Shown here in pieces: positions 43,868 to 51,040 of a stretch of 51,040 bases of DNA. This stretch comes from an uncultured Clostridia bacterium (GTDB lineage: Bacteria > Bacillota > Clostridia > Christensenellales > UBA1242): assembly GCA_944376825.1 (NCBI GenBank), contig CALWDY010000011.1, forward strand, positions 1 to 51,040, read 5' to 3'. The notes below the pieces were generated by a model. That model was not told the origin of the DNA, ran no database searches, and was given only the letters and a program-made list of their open reading frames with translations. How positions within the stretch are numbered: the stretch's first letter is position 1; the number at the start of each line of letters is the position of its first letter. The translations under genes were made by a program, and so were the position numbers.

Positions 43868-46494
43868 TGGATTTAAAGTCTATTTTAAATTATGAAAAAA
43901 CTTCACCAATGATAAAACAGTATATACAAACAAAATTAGAGTATGAAGATGCTATTTTGTTTTATCGTTTGGGTGACTTTTATGAATTGTTTTTTGATGA
44001 TGCTATTGAAATGTCAAAAGTGTTAGATTTAACACTCACAGGCAAAGACTGTGGGCTAGATGAAAGGGCTCCTATGTGCGGAATTCCTTATCATGCGGCA
44101 GAATCTTACATAAACAAACTTATATCACTTGGTTATAAGGTTGCAATTTGCGAACAAACAACAAATCCAAAAGAAAAATCTAGTTATAAAGATTTAGTAA
44201 AAAGAGAAGTTGTTAGAGTTGTAACGCCAGGAACAATTATTGATGAAAATTTGTTGGATGAGAAAAGAAACAATTATCTTGCTTGCATATATCAAAAAGA
44301 TAAAAACATTGGTTTTTCGTATATTGATATAACAACTGGTGAGTTTAAAACCACCGAGTTTAACGGATACGATAGGTATAAAGAATTAAACGATATATTA
44401 GTTAGAATTTTGCCTGCTGAAATATTGTGCAACACTGATGAAGATTTTGAAGATGATTTATTGGTTAGGAAACTAGAACTTTTACCAAAATTTTCTTATG
44501 AAAATGCTGATTTTTATGGTTTAAGTCAAGCTGATGAAATATTGTCAAAACAATTTTCAAAAAATTATCAAAACCTTTTTAGTTTAAACAAAATGAACTA
44601 CGCTATAATTAGTTGTGGTTCGCTTTTAAAGTATATAACAGATACGCAAAAAAGAGATTTAAGTCATTTAAATTCAATTTCAAAAGTTAATAACGAAAAG
44701 TTTATGATGCTTGACATAAACACAAGAAGAAATTTGGAAATAATGGAAACTTTAAAAGACCGACGCAAAAAGGGAGCACTAATTGGTGTGTTGGATAAAA
44801 CAAAAACCTCAATGGGTGCAAGAATGTTGCGCTCATGGATTGAACAACCTTTGTATGATGTTAAAGAAATAAATTTAAGACTTGATAGCGTGGAAGAACT
44901 ATGTGGAAAAATAATTCTTCGCGATGGTTTAAAAGAATTGTTTACTAAATTTAATGATATTGAAAGAATATGTGGAAGAATAAGCTATGGCAATTTTACT
45001 CCAAAAGATTGTCTTTCGCTAAACAATTCTTTAAGTTTGTTGCCAGCAATTAAAAATTTAATATCTTCTTGTAATTCAAATCTAATAAAGCAAATATCAC
45101 TAGAAATTGCAGATTTTAGTCATTTAACAACAGAACTTAAAGACGCAATAAAAGACAATCCTCCCGCACTTATAACTAATGGTGGTTTTATAAAAGATGG
45201 ATATAATAGTGAATTGGACGAATACAGAACGGCATACACCAAAGGAAAAGATTGGATAATACAGTATGAATTAAAAGAAAAAGAAACAACAGGTATAAAA
45301 AATTTAAAAGTAGGTTTCAACAAAGTTTATGGTTATTACATAGAAGTAAACAAATCTCTTTTAATGAATGTCCCACTATATTATGCAAGAAAACAAACAG
45401 TTGCAAATAATGAGCGTTTTATTACCGAAGAATTAAAACAACTCGAAGAAAAAATATTAGGAGCAGAAGAAAATTCAATAAAACTTGAACAAAAGCTTTT
45501 TAATCAAATTAGAAACAATTTACTTTCATATGTTAAAGATATTCAAAAAACATCAATTGCTATTGCAAAATTAGATTGTTTGTTGTCATTTAGTGAACTT
45601 GCCACAAAAAACAATTATTGCAAGCCTAAAATATCAAATAAAATTAATGTTATTAACATTGTAGATGGAAGGCATCCGGTTGTTGAAGATATTTTTAAAA
45701 ATGAGCAATTTATTCCAAATAACACTTATCTTGACACAAACGAAAACAGGACAATGATTATAACTGGCCCTAATATGGCAGGAAAGAGCACTTATATGCG
45801 TCAAGTAGCACTTATAACTCTCATGGCTCACATGGGTTGTTTTGTGCCTGCAAAACAAGCCGAAATTGCTTTAACCGACCGTATATTTACAAGGGTTGGG
45901 GCAAGTGATGACTTGGCGCTAGGTCAATCTACTTTTATGGTTGAAATGATGGAAGTTGCAAATATATTACAAAATGCAACCAATAACAGCTTAATTGTTT
46001 TAGATGAAATCGGCAGAGGTACAAGTACATTTGATGGATTGTCAATTGCTTGGAGTGTTGTTGAGTATCTATCAAATAATATGAATGCAAAAACATTGTT
46101 TTCAACCCATTATCATGAATTAACTGAACTTGAAAATTTTTTGCCGGGAGTAAAAAATTATAAAATTTCTGTAAAAGAATTTAACGGAAATATTGTCTTT
46201 TTGCGAAAAATAGTTCGTGGGGGAGCATCTAGGAGTTTTGGAATAGAAGTTGCTGCGCTTGCAGGTGTTCCACAAGATGTAATTAAAAGAGCAAAAGAAA
46301 TATCGGTTATGTTGGAGCAAAATGATTCTGCAAAAAATTTGGCGTTTAATTCTCCAAAAGATATTGAAGAAACAAAACAAAAAGATACAAACTATACCGA
46401 AATTATTGGTATATTAAAAGATATAGACATAAATACTATGTCGCCGATATCGGCTTTTGAAACACTTTGCGACTTGGTTACAAAAGTAAAATAA
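43867..46494 (+). CDS. mutS: DNA mismatch-repair protein MutS
   Basis: Recognises mismatches and small loops. 875 residues: the N-terminal mismatch-binding motif GDFYELF, connector, lever and clamp domains, and an ABC ATPase with Walker A GPNMAGKS at Gly634, the TRVGASDDLALGQSTFMVEM signature, Walker B LDEIGRGTSTFDG and FSTHYHEL. The C-terminal dimerisation helix-turn-helix is present (about 835-875). Coupled to miaB by TAATG, followed by mutL after 12 bases. Confidence 0.97.
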   Translation: MDLKSILNYEKTSPMIKQYIQTKLEYEDAILFYRLGDFYELFFDDAIEMSKVLDLTLTGKDCGLDERAPMCGIPYHAAESYINKLISLGYKVAICEQTTNPKEKSSYKDLVKREVVRVVTPGTIIDENLLDEKRNNYLACIYQKDKNIGFSYIDITTGEFKTTEFNGYDRYKELNDILVRILPAEILCNTDEDFEDDLLVRKLELLPKFSYENADFYGLSQADEILSKQFSKNYQNLFSLNKMNYAIISCGSLLKYITDTQKRDLSHLNSISKVNNEKFMMLDINTRRNLEIMETLKDRRKKGALIGVLDKTKTSMGARMLRSWIEQPLYDVKEINLRLDSVEELCGKIILRDGLKELFTKFNDIERICGRISYGNFTPKDCLSLNNSLSLLPAIKNLISSCNSNLIKQISLEIADFSHLTTELKDAIKDNPPALITNGGFIKDGYNSELDEYRTAYTKGKDWIIQYELKEKETTGIKNLKVGFNKVYGYYIEVNKSLLMNVPLYYARKQTVANNERFITEELKQLEEKILGAEENSIKLEQKLFNQIRNNLLSYVKDIQKTSIAIAKLDCLLSFSELATKNNYCKPKISNKINVINIVDGRHPVVEDIFKNEQFIPNNTYLDTNENRTMIITGPNMAGKSTYMRQVALITLMAHMGCFVPAKQAEIALTDRIFTRVGASDDLALGQSTFMVEMMEVANILQNATNNSLIVLDEIGRGTSTFDGLSIAWSVVEYLSNNMNAKTLFSTHYHELTELENFLPGVKNYKISVKEFNGNIVFLRKIVRGGASRSFGIEVAALAGVPQDVIKRAKEISVMLEQNDSAKNLAFNSPKDIEETKQKDTNYTEIIGILKDIDINTMSPISAFETLCDLVTKVK

Positions 46495-46506
46495 AAGGGA
46501 AAACAA

Positions 46507-48405
46507 ATGGCTAACATAAAATTATTAGACAAATCAGTATGGGCAAAAATTGCCGCAGGTGAGGTTGTAGAAAAACCTGCATCTATTGTTAAAGAACTTG
46601 TAGAAAATAGTATTGATGCAAAGGCAAAAAATATCACTATTGAAATAAAAAATGGTGGTATTGACATGATTTTAATTCAAGATGATGGCTGTGGCATAAA
46701 AAATGATGAAATTACACTTGCTTTTGTTGCGCACGCAACTAGTAAATTACAAAGCATTGATGATTTGTATTCTTTACAGTCTATGGGGTTTAGAGGAGAA
46801 GCGCTTGCTAGTATTTGTGCTGTTAGTAATGTTGAAATGATAACAAAAACTGACGATGAAGAAATTGGCCATAAAATAACACTTGAAGGTGGAGAAGAAA
46901 AAGAATTTAACGAAATTGCTTGTGTAACTGGAACGCAAATCAAAGTATCAAAATTATTTTTTAACACACCTGCAAGGGCAAAGTTTTTACGAAAATCTAA
47001 AACCGAAGAAAATGATATAACAAGTTATGTTGAAAAACTTATGTTAAGTCACAGTGACATAAACTTTAAATATATAGTGGATGATAAACTAATATACAAT
47101 ACAACCAATTGTAGTGTTATTGATACAATATACACAATATACGGTAAAGATATAGCAAATAACATGATTGAAGTAAATTATAATCGTGGAGATTATAAAG
47201 TTAGTGGTTATATTTCAAAGCCAACTGTTTGCAAAAGTAACAGAACATATCAATCACTTTTTGTAAACAACCGTTATTGCATAAATCAGTTAATTAGTGC
47301 AAGTATTTCAAATGCGTATGAAACATTTTTAATGAAAGGCAAATTTCCTGTTTATGTATTATTTTTAACAATGCCACAAAATAGTTTAGATGTAAATGTT
47401 CATCCAAATAAACTTGAAGTTAAGTTTGAAAATTCACGATTTATTTATAGTTTATTTAATAGCGCAGTATATCAAACCCTAACAAATCAAACGCATATTT
47501 TAGAAGCAGTTAGTGAAGATATAAAAGAAGTTCAAAAACCATTAGAAAACAATAATTTACAACTTTTTGAATTTAACAAAGTTAAACCAAATGAGGGAAT
47601 AAGTTATAGTGATGATAATTCTTTTGAAATAAAAAATAAAAATTATGTATCAAAAGAACACTTTGTTGACAAAGTATTTTTAAAAAGTGAGCCAATTGTT
47701 TTTGAGCAAAGCACAACTACTTCTGTTATTCCACAAGTTTATGTGGAGGGTATTAAAATTAAAAAGCCAAGCGAACCATACATTTTTGAACAAAAGAAAG
47801 ATGATGAAAAAATATATCAAAATCTATTTAATCCAACAAGAACAATTGTGGGTGTTGCATTTAACACATATATATTAGTTCAAGAAGATGAAACATTATA
47901 TTTTATAGACCAGCATGCCGCACACGAAAGAGAACTTTTTGATAAATTTATGAAACAAGTTGAAAGTCAGGATGTTCCAATTCAAGAATTGCTTGTTCCT
48001 TATTTGTTAAATTTAAATGACCTAGAATTTGATTTTATTACACAAAATATTGAACTTTTAAAAAAATATGGTTTTGACATTAATGAATTTGGAAAAAATT
48101 GTTACAAAATAACAAGTGTACCTATGCTTTTAAATGGTATAGACCTTAAAGAATATTTTGATAGCATTCTTGCAAATTTAAATGGCAACATAAAAAAACC
48201 TCATGAAATACTTAGAAATGATTTTGCTACAATGGCATGTAAATCTGCTGTAAAAGGTGGCAAAAAACTTAGTGAAAATGAAATAAACATACTTTTAGAC
48301 AAACTTAAAGAAAACAATAACTCTCTTTTATGCCCACATGGTAGACCAATTGTAATAACATTTGATAAAAAACAAATAGAAAAAATGTTTAAAAGGATAA
48401 TTTAA
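46507..48405 (+). CDS. mutL: DNA mismatch-repair protein MutL
   Basis: Links MutS to strand removal. 632 residues: an N-terminal GHKL ATPase with KIAAGEVVEKPASIVKELVENSIDA, DDGCGI and the GFRGEALASI lid; a linker; and a C-terminal dimerisation/endonuclease domain. The nuclease motif DQHAxxExxxxE reads DQHAAHERELFD (468-479), the last Glu being Asp; the other motifs ACKSAV and CPHGRP are present. It is thus probably a nicking MutL, as in bacteria without MutH. GGGAAAA ribosome binding site; its stop overlaps miaA (TAATG). Confidence 0.96.
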   Translation: MANIKLLDKSVWAKIAAGEVVEKPASIVKELVENSIDAKAKNITIEIKNGGIDMILIQDDGCGIKNDEITLAFVAHATSKLQSIDDLYSLQSMGFRGEALASICAVSNVEMITKTDDEEIGHKITLEGGEEKEFNEIACVTGTQIKVSKLFFNTPARAKFLRKSKTEENDITSYVEKLMLSHSDINFKYIVDDKLIYNTTNCSVIDTIYTIYGKDIANNMIEVNYNRGDYKVSGYISKPTVCKSNRTYQSLFVNNRYCINQLISASISNAYETFLMKGKFPVYVLFLTMPQNSLDVNVHPNKLEVKFENSRFIYSLFNSAVYQTLTNQTHILEAVSEDIKEVQKPLENNNLQLFEFNKVKPNEGISYSDDNSFEIKNKNYVSKEHFVDKVFLKSEPIVFEQSTTTSVIPQVYVEGIKIKKPSEPYIFEQKKDDEKIYQNLFNPTRTIVGVAFNTYILVQEDETLYFIDQHAAHERELFDKFMKQVESQDVPIQELLVPYLLNLNDLEFDFITQNIELLKKYGFDINEFGKNCYKITSVPMLLNGIDLKEYFDSILANLNGNIKKPHEILRNDFATMACKSAVKGGKKLSENEINILLDKLKENNNSLLCPHGRPIVITFDKKQIEKMFKRII

Positions 48406-49289
48406 TGAATAAAGTTATTGTTATTTATGGGCCAACAGCAATAGGGAAAAGCGATATTGCTGTTGAGTTGGCAAAAAAAATTAATGCCGAAATCATTTCT
48501 GCTGACAGCATACAAATATACAAGGAAGTAAATGTTGGCTCGGCAAAAATAACAAAAGAAGAAATGCAAAATATAGTGCATCATTTAATTGATTTTAAAG
48601 ATGTCAATGATGGTTACAGTGTTTATGATTTTGTTAAAGATTGTAAAGAAAAAATAAATGAAATACAAAATAAAAACAAAAATGTGATTATAGTTGGTGG
48701 AACCGGGCTTTATTTAAAAGCGTTAACAGAGAATTATAACTATGGAAATGCAACTAAAAATGAAGAACTAAGAAAACAATTAAACAATTTAGAGCCTTTT
48801 GAACTTGTAGAAATTTTAAAGTCGCTTAATAAAGATGTAAAACAAGAGAATTTAAATAACAAACAGCGTTTAATTAGATATATTGAAATTGCAAAAAGTG
48901 GAACAATCCCAACAAAAAGAGATTACGATGAAAAGTTTATTCTTTTTGGACTTTATCAAAATAGAGAAAAACTTTACGATAAAATAAACAAACGAGTTGA
49001 TAAAATGGTAGAAGATGGGCTATTGGAAGAAGCTCAGTGTTTGTTAAAAAAAGTAAATCTTGAAAATCAATGTTTAAAAGCAATAGGTTATAAAGAGTTA
49101 TTGCCTTATTTTAATGGCGAAAAAAATTTAAAAAGCTGTTTAGATGTTTTAAAACAACGAACAAGAAATTATGCAAAAAGGCAACTTACTTTTTTTAATC
49201 AATTTAAAAACATAATAAAAATTGAAGTAAAAACAAAACAACAAGCCGTTATGGATATATTAAAACAAATTGAGGAAGAAAATGAATAA
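48405..49289 (+). CDS. miaA: tRNA dimethylallyltransferase MiaA
   Basis: Transfers dimethylallyl to A37 of tRNAs reading UNN codons, producing the MiaB substrate. 294 residues: P-loop GPTAIGKS, the DSIQIYKEVNVGSAK block (DSMQVY in most), GGTGLYLKAL and NKQRLIRYIE. The C-terminus (RTRNYAKRQLTFF) is intact. Starts at the mutL stop and overlaps ynbB by 8 bases. Confidence 0.96.
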   Translation: MNKVIVIYGPTAIGKSDIAVELAKKINAEIISADSIQIYKEVNVGSAKITKEEMQNIVHHLIDFKDVNDGYSVYDFVKDCKEKINEIQNKNKNVIIVGGTGLYLKALTENYNYGNATKNEELRKQLNNLEPFELVEILKSLNKDVKQENLNNKQRLIRYIEIAKSGTIPTKRDYDEKFILFGLYQNREKLYDKINKRVDKMVEDGLLEEAQCLLKKVNLENQCLKAIGYKELLPYFNGEKNLKSCLDVLKQRTRNYAKRQLTFFNQFKNIIKIEVKTKQQAVMDILKQIEEENE

Positions 49290-50505
49290 TTACGAAGTTT
49301 TAAAACAATGTGAAAATAACTTAAAAGAGCAATTTGAAATTTTAGATGAAATTGCATATTTTAATCAAAAAAAGGTGTTAGATGCTTTTAGAAAAAACAA
49401 CATAGAAACTAGACATTTTGCAGGAACAACAGGTTATGGTTATAACGATATAGGAAGAGAAAGTTTGGCAAAAGTATTTAGTGATGTTTTTAAAACAGAA
49501 AAGACATTGGTTTCTCCATTAATCACTTGTGCAACTCAAGCATTAAGCATGACACTTTTTGGACTGCTTAGGCCCAACGATTTACTTTTGTCCGTTACAG
49601 GTGGGGTTTATGATACCATGTATGAAAATATATTGGGTGTTGAAGGAAAAGACAACGGTAGTTTAAAAGATTTTGGCGTTAAATATAAAGAAATTCCACT
49701 TAATGAAAATGATATAGATTATGATGCTGTAAAAAAAGAAGTATCAAAATTAAAGCCAAAAGTGGTTTTTATTCAAAGAAGCAGGGGATATTCATCAAGA
49801 AGTGCATTTAGCGTTGAAAAAATTGGCAAACTTATAAAAATAGTAAAAGAATTGTCGCCAAACTCTATTTGCATGGTAGATAACTGCTATGGAGAATTTA
49901 CAGAAAAACAAGAAGCAACAGAATTTGGTGCAGATTTGATTGTAGGTTCACTAATAAAAAATGCAGGTGGCGGACTTGCTCCAACAGGTGCCTTTGTATC
50001 TGGTAAAGCAAAATATATTGAAATGGTGGAACAAAGATTTACTTGTCCATCGCTTGGCAGTGAAACAGGTTCATACGAACAAGGATATAGATTGTTCTTT
50101 CAAGGACTTTTTATGGCGCCACACACAACAATTCAAGCTATGAAAGGTGCGTATCTTGTTGGTGAAGTTATGAAACTTAAAGGTTATAAAGTAACGCCAG
50201 AGCAAAATGAAAGAAGTTATGATATAATTAAATCAGTTACATTTAACACAAAAGATGAGCTTATAAAATTTGTTCAATTAATACAAAAAAATTCACCTGT
50301 TGATGCAAATGCGTTGCCACTACCTTGGGCAATGCCAGGGTATAAAGATGAAGTTATAATGGCGGCAGGAACTTTCGTCAGTGGTTCAAGTATTGAACTT
50401 AGTTGCGATTCGCCAATAAGATCTCCATATATTGCATACTTTCAAGGCGGATTAACATATGAACATATTAAATGTTTGTGTGATGATTTATTAAATAATT
50501 ATTAA
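49282..50505 (+). CDS. ynbB: PLP-dependent YnbB/aluminium-resistance family protein (methionine gamma-lyase-like)
   Basis: 407-residue fold-type I PLP enzyme of the methionine gamma-lyase-like family formerly called aluminium resistance protein. Seen: AGTTGYGYNDIGRESLAKVF, PLITCATQALSMTLFG, MVDNCYGEF with the cofactor Asp, and the probable PLP Lys in GSLIKNAGGGLAPTGAF. The true substrate of the family is not settled. The ATG at 49282 is chosen with GAGGAAG ahead; the TTG at 49270 lies in that site. Last gene of the miaB operon; in many Bacillota it is also near miaA. Its stop shares TTAA with the convergent regulator. Confidence 0.9.
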   Translation: MNNYEVLKQCENNLKEQFEILDEIAYFNQKKVLDAFRKNNIETRHFAGTTGYGYNDIGRESLAKVFSDVFKTEKTLVSPLITCATQALSMTLFGLLRPNDLLLSVTGGVYDTMYENILGVEGKDNGSLKDFGVKYKEIPLNENDIDYDAVKKEVSKLKPKVVFIQRSRGYSSRSAFSVEKIGKLIKIVKELSPNSICMVDNCYGEFTEKQEATEFGADLIVGSLIKNAGGGLAPTGAFVSGKAKYIEMVEQRFTCPSLGSETGSYEQGYRLFFQGLFMAPHTTIQAMKGAYLVGEVMKLKGYKVTPEQNERSYDIIKSVTFNTKDELIKFVQLIQKNSPVDANALPLPWAMPGYKDEVIMAAGTFVSGSSIELSCDSPIRSPYIAYFQGGLTYEHIKCLCDDLLNNY

Positions 50506-50711
50506 TATATATCAAAAATATCATTTGGCGATATGTCAAATAAATTACAAAGAAATACAATTTGTTCGTAATTCAATTCAAAAATACCATTTTCAAAACG
50601 GCTATACTGTTGTTGCGTCATTTTTAATTTTGATGCAACTTCCTTTTGAGTATAGCCTTTGTTCTTTCTTGCAAGTTTTAAATTATTTCCAATACTTTTT
50701 GCTAAATTCAT
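50502..50711 (-). CDS. XRE-family repressor
   Basis: A 69-residue single-domain Cro/C1-type HTH protein: IGNNLKLARKNKGYTQKEVASKLKMTQQQYSRFENG, then the conserved helix YEQIVFLCNLFDISPNDIF. TATAAT on the minus strand (50721-50716) ends four bases before the ATG and no ribosome binding site is present, so the mRNA is probably leaderless, as for lambda cI from PRM. Two identical palindromes lie between it and the divergent secreted-protein gene, suggesting it represses both. Confidence 0.88.
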   Translation of the reverse strand: MNLAKSIGNNLKLARKNKGYTQKEVASKLKMTQQQYSRFENGIFELNYEQIVFLCNLFDISPNDIFDIY

Positions 50712-50722
50712 ATCAATTATAT

Positions 50723-50735
50723 ATCACAAAGTGAT
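50723..50735. promoter_or_regulatory. Operator 1, ATCACAAAGTGAT
   Basis: A perfect palindrome with 5-bp arms and an AAA centre. It lies just upstream of the -10 of the XRE gene, so occupancy would affect its own transcription. Confidence 0.75.
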
Positions 50736-50744
50736 GTTTTTTTG

Positions 50745-50773
50745 TTGACACACATCACAAAGTGATGTAGTAT
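50745..50773 (+). promoter_or_regulatory. Promoter of the secreted-protein gene
   Basis: TTGACA (50745-50750), a 17-base spacer and TAGTAT (50768-50773), followed by the GAAGGAG ribosome binding site. Confidence 0.85.
50754..50766. promoter_or_regulatory. Operator 2, ATCACAAAGTGAT, inside a promoter
   Basis: Identical to operator 1 and extended to CATCACAAAGTGATG (50753-50767). It fills the spacer between the -35 and -10 boxes of the rightward promoter. Centre-to-centre distance from operator 1 is 31 bases, about three helical turns. Confidence 0.8.
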
Positions 50774-50793
50774 ATGTGTTGAAGGAGAAAAAT

Positions 50794-51040
50794 ATGAAAA
50801 AGAAAGTAAAATTATTTTTAAGTATGGCAAGTATGGTTCTAGCAGTTGCACTATTTTGCTTTGGCGTGTATGCGGCAGTAAGTGTAAATTATACCATTTC
50901 GGGAACAGTTACATATCAAGTAAAAGATGTTTACACTGAAATAACAACAAAAGTGTATAAAGATGCAATTATGTATAATGCAAGCAATTTGCAAACAAAA
51001 GCACAAGAATTAGAAAGCAAAACATTTTCACAAATTGAAG
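50794..51040 (+). CDS. Secreted protein with SipW/TasA-type N-terminus, 3' end outside the window
   Basis: The first 82 codons are seen; the frame is open at the window edge. The N-terminus is MKKKVKLFLSMASM, a hydrophobic core and a likely cleavage after GVYA, then beta-rich sequence (VSVNYTISGTVTYQVKD) and a Lys/Gln/Asn-rich helical part. The layout resembles SipW-dependent signal peptides of TasA/CalY-type surface or matrix proteins, but no diagnostic motif is seen, so this is tentative. AAGGAG site 6-7 bases ahead. It is controlled by a promoter containing an operator and lies divergent from an XRE repressor. Confidence 0.7.
   Translation, partial: MKKKVKLFLSMASMVLAVALFCFGVYAAVSVNYTISGTVTYQVKDVYTEITTKVYKDAIMYNASNLQTKAQELESKTFSQIE

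Noticed and set aside
43780..43900. Short MiaB as a frameshift artefact
   Set aside because: No TRAM-like sequence appears in any frame after the stop, and mutS starts on the stop codon with its normal N-terminus.

Overview
The window is low-GC (about 30 % G+C by eye) bacterial DNA. It uses Shine-Dalgarno starts, has many strong sigma-A-type promoters, and carries gene orders typical of Bacillota of the Clostridia type: yebC-ruvCAB-queA-tgt-yajC-(TIGR04086)-secD-secF-recJ-relA-hemZ, rpsO-pnp, ftsK-rimO-pgsA-cinA-recA and miaB-mutS-mutL-miaA-ynbB. YtxC-like and YlxY-like genes hint at spore-forming ancestry. Many housekeeping proteins are intact but unusually divergent (SecD, SecF, RelA, CinA, MiaB, Fhs). 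This fits a reduced or fast-evolving, uncultivated lineage; I cannot name the genus.

Region 1 (1-5490) is the right part of an integrated mobile element. It holds a 5'-truncated unknown protein, a 114-bp cruciform-capable AT-rich tract, a hairpin with direct repeats ahead of an XRE regulator, and a phage-type replication protein (Lin1244/Lin1753 domain) with four in-frame 21-bp iteron-like repeats. A run of tightly packed small genes follows (DUF3970-like, DUF4417), then an MGGRG-type protein with a zinc-metallopeptidase site. The region ends at a 3' fragment of a tRNA-Leu(UAA) gene starting at the anticodon loop, the usual trace of a tyrosine-recombinase att site, preceded by three arm-type-like direct repeats. 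A second copy of the tRNA 3' end follows 191 bp later, among many hairpins (5523-5802).

Region 2 (5971-10896) has formate-tetrahydrofolate ligase (fhs) and a set of poorly characterised genes: two lipoproteins, a YtxC-like protein, a small membrane protein and an unknown protein.

Region 3 (10903-50505) is core genome. It starts with an L20-type leader and infC (ATT start)-rpmI-rplT. Then come the RNA methylase/yebC/ruv/queuosine/Sec block, recJ-relA-hemZ, rpsO with a structured leader, pnp, rnr, a YlxY-like deacetylase, ftsK-rimO-pgsA-cinA-recA, a convergent class A PBP, and the miaB-mutSL-miaA-ynbB mismatch-repair and tRNA-modification operon. The block is rich in DNA repair (RuvABC, RecJ, RecA, MutSL), RNA turnover (PNPase, RNase R) and tRNA/ribosome modification (QueA/Tgt, MiaA/MiaB, RimO, TrmH-type).

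Region 4 (50502-51040) is a small regulatory module: an XRE repressor gene diverging from a secreted-protein gene that runs off the window. Two identical palindromic operators lie in the gap, one filling the spacer of a consensus promoter.

The points most worth following are the loss of the proton-relay residues in both SecD and SecF, a Rel protein whose hydrolase site is gone while the synthetase is kept, MiaB without TRAM, several leaderless promoter/start arrangements, and the tRNA-Leu-linked element with its iteron, cruciform and metallopeptidase features.
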